From Pseudomonadota bacterium (lineage in GTDB: Bacteria > Desulfobacterota > Desulfovibrionia > Desulfovibrionales > Desulfovibrionaceae), in contig JAEYDL010000008.1 in NCBI GenBank assembly GCA_023403845.1, positions 1 to 15,895 of the forward strand: a stretch of DNA of 15,895 nucleotides, written 5' to 3'. Below the pieces are notes generated by a model. That model searched no databases. It was not told where the DNA came from and saw nothing but the letters and a program-made list of their open reading frames with translations. The position numbers and the translations under genes were made by a program. Positions 1 through 9,362 of the stretch are shown piece after piece; within the stretch, counting starts at the first letter, position 1; the number at the start of each line of letters is the position of its first letter.

Positions 1-13
1 AGCCTGAACAACT

Positions 14-39
14 CCGTTTTATCGAAAAGGTGTTTTTTT
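14..39 (+). terminator. Weak terminator-like hairpin
   Basis: Positions 14-15 and 17-20 can pair with 25-30, leaving a bulged G16 and a four-base loop (21-24). The hairpin is followed by a run of seven T (33-39). This is the form of a weak rho-independent terminator for a rightward transcript arriving from before the window. No gene for it to end is visible, so this is a structural call only. Confidence 0.35.
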
Positions 40-59
40 AAGTATAACCGTTTTGGGTT

Positions 60-82
60 CCACCCGCTTAGCGGGTGGTTTT
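60..82 (+). terminator. Rho-independent terminator (rightward)
   Basis: Bases 60-67 pair perfectly with 71-78 (8 bp, six of them G-C) around a TTA loop. TTTT follows at 79-82. The T tract is on the plus-strand side only, so it would end a gene lying left of the window and convergent with the atp operon. The stem core (CCCGCTTA) recurs in a hairpin near the right end of the window. Confidence 0.6.
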
Positions 83-127
83 CTGTTTCGGTCGCTTCTG
101 CTCCCTCAACTGCCTGAAGGCATTAAC

Positions 128-159
128 AAAAAAGCGCGAGGAAAACCTCGCGCTTTTTT
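128..159. terminator. Bidirectional terminator ending the atp operon
   Basis: An 8-bp GC stem (134-141 with 146-153, loop AAAA) is extended by six A-T pairs (128-133 with 154-159). Either strand therefore reads as a strong stem followed by six or more T. It lies 23 bp past the atpC stop codon and is the expected end of the leftward ATP synthase transcript. It could equally stop a rightward transcript entering from the left. Confidence 0.9.
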
Positions 160-182
160 ACCATATCAACTGGAACCGACAA

Positions 183-587
183 TTACATCGTTGCGGCAAT
201 GTTCAGTCGTGAGATCGCCCGCTGCAAAGCAAGCTGAGCACGAACCATGTCCACATTGTCCGCAGAAGCGGCCAAGCGAGCCTGAGCCCGTTCCAAAGCG
301 GCCCGAGCGCGGGCTGCGTCGATGTTTTCGGCCAGTTCTGCCGATTCGGCCAGCACCGTAATCGTGTTTCCGGACACTTCGGCAAAGCCGCCGGAGATGA
401 ACACATGCTGCGTCTTGTCCCCTACCCGGAAATACAGGTGGCCAATGGCCAGAGCCGACAACAGCGGAACGTGGTGCGGCAGAATGCCGAACTCGCCTTC
501 AACACCCGGTACACCGATGTAATCCACGGGCTGACTGACCACAACTTTGTCAGGCGTGACAATTTCAAGCTGAAGCGTGGATTCCAT
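183..587 (-). CDS. atpC: F1 ATP synthase epsilon subunit
   Basis: Epsilon subunit of F1, part of the central stalk. It couples gamma rotation to the c-ring, and in many bacteria its C-terminal helices restrain ATP hydrolysis. The 134-residue product has the usual two parts. The N-terminal beta-sandwich (about 1-85) carries the PGVEGEFGILPHH stretch typical of the family. The C-terminal helical hairpin (about 90-134) is rich in Ala and Arg. The ATG at 587 follows AGGAG with a 6-base gap. The gene lies 9 bp after atpD and is the last of the operon, just before the terminator at 128-159. Length and motifs are normal and nothing is odd. Confidence 0.97.
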   Translation of the reverse strand: MESTLQLEIVTPDKVVVSQPVDYIGVPGVEGEFGILPHHVPLLSALAIGHLYFRVGDKTQHVFISGGFAEVSGNTITVLAESAELAENIDAARARAALERAQARLAASADNVDMVRAQLALQRAISRLNIAATM

Positions 588-596
588 GGTCGACTC

Positions 597-2009
597 CTAG
601 TTTCCCTGGCGCTTCTGGTACTTCGCCAGAGCCATGTCGATATCGCCCACCATGTAGAAGTCGTCTTCGGACAGATGGTCGTAATCGCCGTTCAGGATGC
701 CCTTGAAGGCTTTAACGGTGTCTTCCAGCTTCACGTACACGCCGGGCGTACCCGTGAACACTTCAGCCACATGGAAGGGCTGAGACAGGAAACGCTGGAT
801 GCGACGGGCGCGAGCCACCACGAGCTTGTCTTCATCAGACAGTTCGTCCATGCCAAGAATCGCGATGATGTCCTGCAGTTCCTTGTACTTCTGCAGCACC
901 TGCTGCACGCCGCGAGCCACCTTGTAATGCTCTTCCCCGACGATGTTGGGGTCAAGAATGCGCGAGGTGGAGTCCAGCGGGTCCACGGCGGGATAAATCC
1001 CGAGTTCCGCGATCTGACGGGAAAGCACGAGCGTACCGTCGAGGTGCGAGAAGGTGGTCGCCGGGGCCGGGTCGGTAAGGTCGTCAGCGGGAACGTACAC
1101 GGCCTGCACAGAGGTGATAGACCCCTTGTTGGTGGAAGTGATACGTTCCTGCAGGGAACCAAGGTCGGTACCCAGAGTAGGCTGATAACCCACGGCCGAA
1201 GGCATGCGCCCGAGCAACGCGGACACTTCGGAACCGGCCTGCGTGAAACGGAAGATGTTGTCGATGAAGAGCAACACGTCCTGATTTTCTTCGTCACGGA
1301 AGTATTCAGCGCAGGTCAGAGCGGTCAGGGCGACGCGGGCACGCGCTCCCGGAGGCTCGTTCATCTGGCCATACACCAGGGCGGCTTTCTCCAGAACCCC
1401 GGCGTCCTTCATTTCATGATAAAGGTCATTTCCTTCACGGGTACGTTCACCAACACCTGCGAACACGGAGATGCCGCCGTGCTGTTTGGCGATGTTGTTG
1501 ATCATTTCCATGAGGATAACGGTCTTGCCCACGCCTGCGCCGCCGAACAGTCCCATTTTGCCGCCCTTGGGGAAGGGCACAAGCAGGTCCACGACCTTGA
1601 TGCCTGTTTCAAGCAGTTCCACCGAGGTATTCTGTTCGGTGAAGCTCGGGGCATCACGGTGAATGGGCAGGTACTTCTCGGCGTTGATGGGACCCATTTC
1701 GTCAACGGGGCGACCCACAACGTTCATAATGCGCCCAAGGGAAGCAGAACCCACCGGGGCCATGATCGGCTTGCCGGTATTCACAACCTCCATCCCGCGA
1801 ACCAGACCTTCGGTAGCGTCCATGGCGATGGTCCGCACCACGTTGTCGCCGAGGTGCTGCGCCACTTCGCAGATCAGATCGGGGGCGTCGCTGTTGTTGG
1901 GGTTCTTGATTTCCAGAGCGGTCAGAATGTTGGGCAACTCACCGTCGGGAAACGCCACGTCAACGACTGCGCCGATGACCTGAACGATTTTGCCGATGTT
2001 TTCACTCAT
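597..2009 (-). CDS. atpD: F1 ATP synthase beta subunit (catalytic)
   Basis: Catalytic subunit of F1, which makes ATP from ADP and phosphate on the cytoplasmic side of the membrane. In 470 residues it shows the N-terminal beta-barrel (about 1-80), Walker A GGAGVGKT at 156-163, the catalytic glutamate E188 in GVGERTREGND, and Walker B LLFIDNIFR with D250. The C-terminal DELSDEDK loop (388-395) corresponds to the DELSEED segment that touches gamma and epsilon. The ATG at 2009 has GGGAG upstream. The gene lies 14 bp after atpG and 9 bp before atpC. All key residues are present and the length is normal. Confidence 0.99.
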   Translation of the reverse strand: MSENIGKIVQVIGAVVDVAFPDGELPNILTALEIKNPNNSDAPDLICEVAQHLGDNVVRTIAMDATEGLVRGMEVVNTGKPIMAPVGSASLGRIMNVVGRPVDEMGPINAEKYLPIHRDAPSFTEQNTSVELLETGIKVVDLLVPFPKGGKMGLFGGAGVGKTVILMEMINNIAKQHGGISVFAGVGERTREGNDLYHEMKDAGVLEKAALVYGQMNEPPGARARVALTALTCAEYFRDEENQDVLLFIDNIFRFTQAGSEVSALLGRMPSAVGYQPTLGTDLGSLQERITSTNKGSITSVQAVYVPADDLTDPAPATTFSHLDGTLVLSRQIAELGIYPAVDPLDSTSRILDPNIVGEEHYKVARGVQQVLQKYKELQDIIAILGMDELSDEDKLVVARARRIQRFLSQPFHVAEVFTGTPGVYVKLEDTVKAFKGILNGDYDHLSEDDFYMVGDIDMALAKYQKRQGN

Positions 2010-2023
2010 TTATTGAGGCTCCC

Positions 2024-2911
2024 TTATTTCAGAGCTTCTGCGCCGCCGACGATATCGATGAGCTCGTTGGTAATGGAGGCCTGACGCGTCTTGTTGTAAA
2101 GCAGCGTCAAGGCGCCTACCATTTCGTCGCAGTTGCGCGTGGCGTTGTCCATTGCGCTCATCCGGGCAGCGTTTTCGCTGGCCGAAGTGTCAAGAAGGCC
2201 ACGGTATATCTGCACGTTCACGAACCGGGGCAAAATCTCCGCCAGAAGCGTCGAAACCTCGGGTTCGTATACGTACTCTGTCGTTTCCCCTTTCGGGCTT
2301 TCATCCACGGGTTCGTCGGAAGTCGTCGCAGGCTCCACCGGCAGCAGAAGCTGTACGGAAGGAAGCTGTCTGGCCACGGACACGAACTCGCCGTAGATGA
2401 TGAAGACCTCGTCCATCTTGCGGGCAGTGTAGCCGCTTACCACATCCTTGCCTATCCCGGCGGCAAGGCTGAAGTCGAAGCCGCCCATGACGTCCGCATA
2501 CTCCGAAAGCACTTCGTATTCGGTCTTGCGGATGGCGTCACGTCCCTTCTTGCCCACGCAGATGAACTTGACGGTTTTTCCTTCAGCCGTCTTGCGACGG
2601 GCGAGGTCGAGCCCCTTGGCGATGAGCATGGCATTGAAGCCGCCGCACAACCCCCGGTCCGAGGTCACCAAAATGACGACCACGTTCTGCCCGTCTTCAC
2701 GATGCTCCAGAAGAGCATGAGCCGAGCCGTCGGACTTGGCCGCGAGATCGCCGAGAACGGTCTGAAACTTTTCCGCGTAGGGGCGGAAACGTTCGATCCG
2801 GGATTGCGCGCCGCGCAGTTTCGCCGAGGCCACCATGTTCATGGCCTTGGTGATCTGCTTGGTCTTGCCGACCCCGACGATCTTCAGTTTTACGTCTTTC
2901 AACGAAGGCAT
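2024..2911 (-). CDS. atpG: F1 ATP synthase gamma subunit
   Basis: Central rotor shaft of F1. The N-terminal helix carries the signature KTKQITKAMNMVASAKLR (about 16-33), and the C-terminal helix ends with the conserved NKTRQASITNELIDIVGGAEAL. These two helices form the coiled coil inside the alpha/beta ring. The Rossmann-like middle contains the GLCGGFN motif. At 295 residues it is slightly longer than the E. coli protein. The extra length is an acidic, Pro/Thr/Glu-rich loop near residues 190-215, as I recall for other desulfovibrios. The ATG at 2911 has GGAG 6 bases upstream. It starts 15 bp after atpA ends. Confidence 0.98.
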   Translation of the reverse strand: MPSLKDVKLKIVGVGKTKQITKAMNMVASAKLRGAQSRIERFRPYAEKFQTVLGDLAAKSDGSAHALLEHREDGQNVVVILVTSDRGLCGGFNAMLIAKGLDLARRKTAEGKTVKFICVGKKGRDAIRKTEYEVLSEYADVMGGFDFSLAAGIGKDVVSGYTARKMDEVFIIYGEFVSVARQLPSVQLLLPVEPATTSDEPVDESPKGETTEYVYEPEVSTLLAEILPRFVNVQIYRGLLDTSASENAARMSAMDNATRNCDEMVGALTLLYNKTRQASITNELIDIVGGAEALK

Positions 2912-2926
2912 GCGCTACTCCGTCCC

Positions 2927-4435
<1,509 letters not shown>

Positions 4436-4439
4436 GATC

Positions 4440-4991
4440 CTATTCACCCCTCTTGATGATGTCTCTGAGGATGTTCAACTGTGCCCGGAGGCTGGCATCC
4501 AGCACCTTGTCCCCTACCTGAAGGACGACCCCGCCGAGGATGGACGGATCCACCGCAAACTCCAGGGCCAACTGTCTGCTGGTTTGTTGCTCAAGTTTGG
4601 CAAGGATGCTGGCTTGCCGCTCTTTGCTCAGGTTAACGGCAGTCAGGAGCCTGCCGCGAACAATGCCCTTGGCTTCGTCGAGAAGCTTGCCGAAGCAGAC
4701 GACGATATCACCGAAAAGGGAAAGACGTTCCTTGTCGGCCAGCAAAAGGCAAAAATTTTCCACTACGGGATCGGCCTTGATCCGGGCAAGAAGCTCCTTG
4801 AGCACAGCTCGCTTCTCGGCGACGCTGATCACGGGAGCGTGAAACAGGCGTCCCAGCTCAGGGGCCTCGTCAAGCATGCCGGCGAGAGCGGACAAGGCTT
4901 TTTCAAACAGTTCCAGCTTCGGCATGCCCTCTTCCTTGCCTACGGCAAAGAGAGCATTGGCATACCGCTGCGCCACGATATCGCCGTTCAA
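4440..4991 (-). CDS. atpH: ATP synthase delta subunit (peripheral stalk cap)
   Basis: Delta (OSCP-type) subunit. It joins the top of the F1 hexamer to the b/b' stalk. The 183-residue product begins with the family pattern IVAQRYANALF and ends with the conserved GGVVLQVGDKVLDASLRAQLNILRD region (about 152-176). The start codon is TTG, overlapping the atpF stop as TTGA (4988-4991), with AAGGTGG just upstream. No ATG gives a plausible N-terminus, so translational coupling to atpF is likely. The length matches the family. Confidence 0.95.
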   Translation of the reverse strand: MNGDIVAQRYANALFAVGKEEGMPKLELFEKALSALAGMLDEAPELGRLFHAPVISVAEKRAVLKELLARIKADPVVENFCLLLADKERLSLFGDIVVCFGKLLDEAKGIVRGRLLTAVNLSKERQASILAKLEQQTSRQLALEFAVDPSILGGVVLQVGDKVLDASLRAQLNILRDIIKRGE

Positions 4992-5563
4992 TTGAGCACC
5001 ACCTTTTTCAGAGACTTGTCAATGAGCCTGGCATGCATCTTGCCGTTCAAACGGCCTTTCAGGGCCTCTTCCACTTCGGTCATGATCTCGTCCGCCATAC
5101 GGGCGCGCAATTCTTCGAGCATGCCCTTGGTTTCATTGGCTGCAGCGCGCGCGGCCTGCTCGCGGATGCGCTCGGCCTCGGCATGGGCCGCAGCAATCAG
5201 GCTGGCCTTGATGGCCTCTCCCTGCTGACGGCTTTCCTCAAGAATGGCGGCGCGTTCGGCATCAAGTCCCGTCATGCGCCGCTGAAGCTCTTCAAGCTGC
5301 TCTTCGGCAACACGCCGACGCTGGGCAAGCCCTTCCAGTTCCTGAGCGATGTCAGACCGCCGGCTGCCAAGGGAGGCAAACAGCTTCTTTCCGGCAACAC
5401 GCCACAGAATATACAGGAATATGCATACGTTGCCGACACGAGCAAGCAAGTTGATCCATGCGTTGTACTCATCGCTGAAGTGGGAAACCACCGCCAGCAA
5501 CACCAGAGCCGCAATCGTCACCAGCCCGTCTTTGGACTTGAAAAAAGAAACAAGCGCGTTCAA
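4988..5563 (-). CDS. atpF: ATP synthase b subunit
   Basis: Membrane-anchored b subunit of the peripheral stalk. The 191-residue product starts with two hydrophobic stretches (about 14-28 and 40-58); the first may be a signal-like segment and the second the membrane anchor. A long charged, heptad-like helix follows (about 65-175), rich in Glu, Arg, Gln and Ala. The start is taken as TTG at 5563, with GGGGGA four bases upstream. There is no ATG, GTG or other usable codon between the preceding stop and this TTG. It starts 27 bp after the b' gene and overlaps atpH by four bases. It differs clearly from b', so the stalk should be a b/b' heterodimer. Confidence 0.9.
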   Translation of the reverse strand: MNALVSFFKSKDGLVTIAALVLLAVVSHFSDEYNAWINLLARVGNVCIFLYILWRVAGKKLFASLGSRRSDIAQELEGLAQRRRVAEEQLEELQRRMTGLDAERAAILEESRQQGEAIKASLIAAAHAEAERIREQAARAAANETKGMLEELRARMADEIMTEVEEALKGRLNGKMHARLIDKSLKKVVLN

Positions 5564-5590
5564 GGATTCCCCCGTGCGTACCGTAAACGT

Positions 5591-6007
5591 TTATCCCAGA
5601 ATCTTGGCGAGAGCGGCATCCGTAAACGCCTTCATGTCAGCCTGCAGAGCCTTGTGGGCATCTTCGGCTTCGGCACGGACGGCGGCCTGCGTAGCCTGAA
5701 GGCTGGCCTGAGCGTCTCTGCCGGCGGCGGCAAGAATGATCCGTTCTTCGGCTTCGGCTTCGGCCTTTGCTTCCTTGCGATGCAGATTGGCATCAGCGCG
5801 AGCCTTGGCAAGTTCCGCTTCATACCCTTCCAGAAGCTTCTGGCTCGCTTCGGCAAACGACTCGATAGCCCCGGAAAAGCCTTCCACTTTCTGCTTGCGC
5901 TCACGAATGATCTTCCGGATGGGAGCGATGAGCAGATAGTTGAGAACGACCAGGGTTATAAGAAAGTTCACCAGCTGGAACCACAACGTAATATTAAGGT
6001 CTATCAC
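5591..6007 (-). CDS. atpF': ATP synthase b' subunit (second b-type subunit)
   Basis: Second b-type stalk subunit and first gene of the operon. One membrane helix (about 6-25, WFQLVNFLITLVVLNYLL) is followed by the IAPIRKIIRERKQKVEGF turn typical of b/b', then an Ala/Glu-rich coiled coil to residue 138. Start choice: an upstream ATG at 6040 would add 11 residues (giving 149) but has no fitting ribosome site. The GTG at 6007 sits 7 bases after AAGGAG and gives the expected IDLNITLWFQLVNF N-terminus. A strong promoter lies 47 bp upstream. Confidence 0.94.
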   Translation of the reverse strand: MIDLNITLWFQLVNFLITLVVLNYLLIAPIRKIIRERKQKVEGFSGAIESFAEASQKLLEGYEAELAKARADANLHRKEAKAEAEAEERIILAAAGRDAQASLQATQAAVRAEAEDAHKALQADMKAFTDAALAKILG

Positions 6008-6053
6008 GCAGGAACTCCTTTGATCCTTACGGCTAAACAATCAGAATTAGAGG

Positions 6054-6082
6054 TCTATACACTACCCACAGTTATGTGTCAA
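6054..6082 (-). promoter_or_regulatory. Sigma70-type promoter of the atp operon
   Basis: Read on the minus strand, a perfect TTGACA -35 box (6077-6082) and TATAGA -10 box (6054-6059) are separated by exactly 17 bp. The predicted transcript would begin near 6047 and carry a leader of about 40 bases to the GTG of atpF'. It lies in the gap after rodA, so the atp genes need not depend on the rod-shape transcript. Confidence 0.8.
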
Positions 6083-6286
6083 AGCCTTCCCTCAAAAGCA
6101 AATGAGCACAAGCACTTTTTCAGACAGGGAGCGATGCCCGGGGTGATTGAGCGAATATTCAAAAATCGCATTGGGTTCGTCGTCTCCCATTGACGAACGT
6201 TTTATCGAAATGTCGACTTGGCCATATTGTGAAGAATAGGACGAAACGTTTTTAACCGCTTTTTTTCGTGGAAAGGGACATTTCGC
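6083..6286. other. Gap between rodA and the atp promoter
   Basis: I see no gene here. There is no clear terminator after rodA on the minus strand. A weak 6-bp inverted repeat (6241-6246 with 6264-6269) encloses A/T runs but is not followed by T. A 13-base word at 6198-6210 also occurs at 15-27. A TTGTGAA half-site (6227-6233) resembles half of a Rex or FNR-type operator but has no matching partner. Confidence 0.5.
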
Positions 6287-7402
6287 TCAGCTTTTGAACA
6301 AAAAACGGCGCATGGAGATATTGAGCACCAGTCCAACCAGCGCAAAGTTGACCAGCGTGGCGCTCCCTCCGTAGCTGATGAACGGCAGAGGAATGCCCAC
6401 TACGGGCATGATGCCGACCACCATACCGGTGTTAATGAAGATCTGCCAGAAAAAGTAGATGAAGATTCCTGCGGCCAGCGTACTGCCGAAACGGTCCTTG
6501 GCATCCCGGGCCGTGTTGTAGATGCCGAGCAGGAACAGACAAAACAGCCCCATCAGAACCACACAGCCGACGAATCCCCACTCCTCCGCGAACACGGCGA
6601 CCGCAAAGTCGGTATGTTTTTCCGGAAGGAAGCTCAACTGACTTTGAGTTCCCTGCAGAAAGCCCTTGCCCCACAGCTGACCTGAACCGATGGCGATCTG
6701 CGACTGAATGATATGGTATCCGGCGCCGCGCGGGTCATTGGTGGGATCAAGGAAGGTCAGAATTCGCTGCTTCTGATAGTCGTGCAGCAGGAAGAACCAG
6801 GCGATCGGAGGCAGCAGAGGGATCGTCACCAGACAGAACTGAAAAACACGCCGATGCAGTCCGTGATAAAGAATCATGCCGCCAAGAATGGCCAAAATGG
6901 TCAGGGCCGTTCCCAGATCCGGCTGCATCACCACGAAGGCGGCAGGGATCATTCCCACGCTGGCGACCTGAAAAAGGCGCTTCCAGCGCAGTGGTTCGCC
7001 AGTGAGGGAAAGCACCTGCGCCCCCATGAGCAATACGGCTATCTTGGCCATTTCGCTGGGTTGAAAATGAAAGAAACCAAGATCGATCCACCGTCTCGCT
7101 CCGTAAATGACCTTGCCAAAAACGGGAATGAGGCCGAGAGAGAAAACGATGGCCAGGAAGAAGGGAAAGGCCAGCACCTGCAGCAGGCGGTAGTCGAAGC
7201 TCATGCAGACGATCATCAGCACGAATCCCATGCAGCCCCAGATAATCTGGCGCTCGTAATAGGGCGCGAGGCTGATGCCATCCTCAACACGCACGCCGCT
7301 GGCGGAATAGAGATTTCCGATCCCAACGAGGAACAGTGCCAGCATGGCCGCCAGCAACCCCCAGTTGATATGGGTGATAAGCCTTCGATCGATAAATCCC
7401 AT
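6287..7402 (-). CDS. rodA: Rod-shape SEDS peptidoglycan glycosyltransferase RodA
   Basis: SEDS-family lipid II polymerase. It builds glycan strands for lateral wall growth together with PBP2. It is a 371-residue, about ten-helix membrane protein. Family marks are GARRWIDLG...QPSE (101-117), MQPDLGT (159-165), the PEKHTDF loop (260-266) whose D265 matches the catalytic Asp of other RodA proteins, and PFISYGGS (340-347). The ATG at 7402 directly follows a GGAGGGGGAA ribosome site. It is the last gene of the mre/mrd cluster, 130 bp after mrdA. The RodA rather than FtsW assignment rests on its mrdA/mreBCD neighbours. Confidence 0.97.
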   Translation of the reverse strand: MGFIDRRLITHINWGLLAAMLALFLVGIGNLYSASGVRVEDGISLAPYYERQIIWGCMGFVLMIVCMSFDYRLLQVLAFPFFLAIVFSLGLIPVFGKVIYGARRWIDLGFFHFQPSEMAKIAVLLMGAQVLSLTGEPLRWKRLFQVASVGMIPAAFVVMQPDLGTALTILAILGGMILYHGLHRRVFQFCLVTIPLLPPIAWFFLLHDYQKQRILTFLDPTNDPRGAGYHIIQSQIAIGSGQLWGKGFLQGTQSQLSFLPEKHTDFAVAVFAEEWGFVGCVVLMGLFCLFLLGIYNTARDAKDRFGSTLAAGIFIYFFWQIFINTGMVVGIMPVVGIPLPFISYGGSATLVNFALVGLVLNISMRRFLFKS

Positions 7403-7521
7403 TTCCCCCTCCGGAGGACTCTTGTTGCCGGGAACAAAAACGGCTCTGCAAGAACGGCTTTCGAGACGTCAGCCATGCCGCACGTCCGGGACGGAAGGAC
7501 CGCAGACGACCGGAAATTTTG

Positions 7522-7536
7522 CTGACCTCCGGTCAG
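7522..7536 (-). other. Hairpin across the mrdA stop codon
   Basis: Bases 7522-7527 pair perfectly with 7531-7536 around a three-base loop, and the stem contains the mrdA TGA (7533-7535). On the minus strand AAAATTTT follows rather than a clean T run, so it is a poor terminator. It may slow transcription or protect the RNA end in the 130-bp mrdA-rodA gap, which otherwise holds only the rodA ribosome site. Confidence 0.4.
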
Positions 7537-9362
7537 TCTTCGCGTGCGGTGCGCCCCACCGGCTTTTTCGCCTGAGGACCGAGCGGCGTTCCGTAAAGAA
7601 TATTGTAGACGTCACGTGCGACCGGCCCCGCCGCCGAGCTGCCACCGCCGCCGTGCTCGAGCATGACAACCACCACGACATCCACTCCGTCCTTGCTGCC
7701 CCAGGAGGCTATCCAGGCATGGTCGCGTTCAAGGTAGGCCATTTCTTCCTTGCGCTGCCGCCGATCGCCGACCATGCGTACCCGCACGACCTGCGCGGTG
7801 CCGGTTTTCCCGCCGATCACGGCGTCCGTGCGCCGCAGGACCTTGGCCGTTCCGGTATCGGCTGTCTGGCGCATCCCTTCGAGAATCAGCTTGCGGTGCT
7901 GATCGGAAATGGGAATAACGCCCCGGACCTCAGGTTCGGCGTCCTCAAGCAACTGCGGCTTGAGCAGCTTGCCTCCGTTCAGCAGCGCGCCGACGAACGT
8001 GGCCACCTGCAATGGCGTGGTCAACGTATATCCCTGCCCAATGGACACGTTCAACGTCTCTCCACGATACCACGGTTCTCCCGAACGACGCTTTTTCCAT
8101 TCACGGGACGGCACGAGTCCTGCCTTTTCGTAGGGCAGATCAATGCCCGTCCTGCTGCCGAATCCGCAGGCCCTGGCGAAGGCGTTGATCCTGTCGATAC
8201 CCATTTTTTCGCCCAGCGTGTAATAGTAAACGTCGCAGGACTGCATCAGCGACCGGATCAGGTCTACGCCTCCATGCCCCCAGCGGCTCCAGCAGCGGAA
8301 GACCCGGTTTCCCATCTGCACGGCCCCCGTGCACACGATCTTCTGACTCGGAGAAACACCTTCCTTCAGAAACAGACCGGCCATCATGAGCTTCCAGACC
8401 GATCCGGGAGGATACACGCTCTGAATCGCCCGGTTCTGCAAAGGATGGAAAGGGTCGTCGCGCAGGGCCACCCAGTCTTTCTGAGAAAGTCCTCCGACAA
8501 ACATGTTGTTGTCGTAGGAAGGGGCCGTCACCAGTGCGCGCAAACGCCCCGTATGCGGTTCGAGAACGACTATACTGCCCGTCTGATCGCCCAGCAGGGC
8601 AAACAATTTTTTTTGCAGTCCGGCATCAAGACAAAGCTGGAGATTCTCCCCGTTTCTGGGCTTTTCCTGCAGCGTCTTGCCAAGCGAACGCCCGAGAACG
8701 TCCACCTCCACGCTGTTCAGTCCCTTGCGGCCGCGCAGACGCTGTTCAAAGACGTACTCGATGCCCTGCTTGCCGACCGTATCTCCGAGGGCCAGATAGG
8801 GATCATCGGCAAGCTCCTTTTCGTTGGCTTCGGCAACATAGCCGAGAATATGAGAAAACTCCTTGCCTTCCGGATAAAAGCGCTTGGCGCGGGTAACGAT
8901 CTCGAGGCCGGGCCAGTGCATGAGCTGCCCCTCGATGCGGGCCACCTGCTCGAAGCTCATGTCGGAAAGCAGCAGAATGGGTTCGAACGGTTTGATCTTG
9001 CGCCTGTCCTGCTGAAAGCGTGCTTCGAGCTGCTCCTGCGGTATGCCCACCCAGGCGCTGACCTGCGCCAGCGTAGCGGAAACGTCGCGGCAGTCCTCCC
9101 GGATCAGGGCCAGACCGAAGGCAGGCCTGTTTTCCGCCAGCATGACGCCGTTTACGTCCCGGATCACCCCGCGCGAGGCGTACAGCCACTCCTGCCGCAG
9201 CCGGTTGGCCTGCGCCTGCTGCGCGAACTCGTCCCCCCGGTGGATCTGCAGATACCAAAAACGGATGACGAAGGTGAAGAACAGCAACCCCACAAGAGAA
9301 AGCAGCAGCACAAGCCCGCCCTTGCGGGGCTGATAACCCTCGGTATCAACTTCAATTTTCAT
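7533..9362 (-). CDS. mrdA: Penicillin-binding protein 2 (elongation transpeptidase)
   Basis: Class B PBP that cross-links peptidoglycan during rod elongation and partners RodA. The 609-residue product has a short cytoplasmic tail, one membrane anchor (about 17-38), the PBP dimerisation/pedestal region (about 55-235) with the conserved SRGVIRDVNG motif, and a transpeptidase domain. The active-site motifs are complete: SVWK (321-324, nucleophile S321), SCD (375-377) and KTG (519-521). The ATG at 9362 lies inside the end of mreD (11-bp overlap), with no strong ribosome site of its own, so translation is probably coupled. The C-terminus ends in a short basic, Pro-rich tail. Confidence 0.97.
   Translation of the reverse strand: MKIEVDTEGYQPRKGGLVLLLSLVGLLFFTFVIRFWYLQIHRGDEFAQQAQANRLRQEWLYASRGVIRDVNGVMLAENRPAFGLALIREDCRDVSATLAQVSAWVGIPQEQLEARFQQDRRKIKPFEPILLLSDMSFEQVARIEGQLMHWPGLEIVTRAKRFYPEGKEFSHILGYVAEANEKELADDPYLALGDTVGKQGIEYVFEQRLRGRKGLNSVEVDVLGRSLGKTLQEKPRNGENLQLCLDAGLQKKLFALLGDQTGSIVVLEPHTGRLRALVTAPSYDNNMFVGGLSQKDWVALRDDPFHPLQNRAIQSVYPPGSVWKLMMAGLFLKEGVSPSQKIVCTGAVQMGNRVFRCWSRWGHGGVDLIRSLMQSCDVYYYTLGEKMGIDRINAFARACGFGSRTGIDLPYEKAGLVPSREWKKRRSGEPWYRGETLNVSIGQGYTLTTPLQVATFVGALLNGGKLLKPQLLEDAEPEVRGVIPISDQHRKLILEGMRQTADTGTAKVLRRTDAVIGGKTGTAQVVRVRMVGDRRQRKEEMAYLERDHAWIASWGSKDGVDVVVVVMLEHGGGGSSAAGPVARDVYNILYGTPLGPQAKKPVGRTARED

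Noticed and set aside
405..2084. 559-residue plus-strand ORF opposite atpD and atpC
   Set aside because: It is antisense to genes with complete catalytic motifs, has a His/Gly/Arg-rich composition without a recognisable domain, and arises from codon bias of the true strand.
6093..6191. 32-codon minus-strand ORF upstream of the atp promoter
   Set aside because: It has an ATG but no ribosome site, no similarity I recognise, and ends just upstream of the -35 box.
6227..6233. TTGTGAA as a Rex or FNR operator for the atp operon
   Set aside because: Only one half-site is present and it is about 145 bp upstream of the -35 box; no inverted partner.
6241..6269. Terminator after rodA
   Set aside because: The inverted repeat is only 6 bp around a 17-base loop and lacks a following T run on the minus strand.
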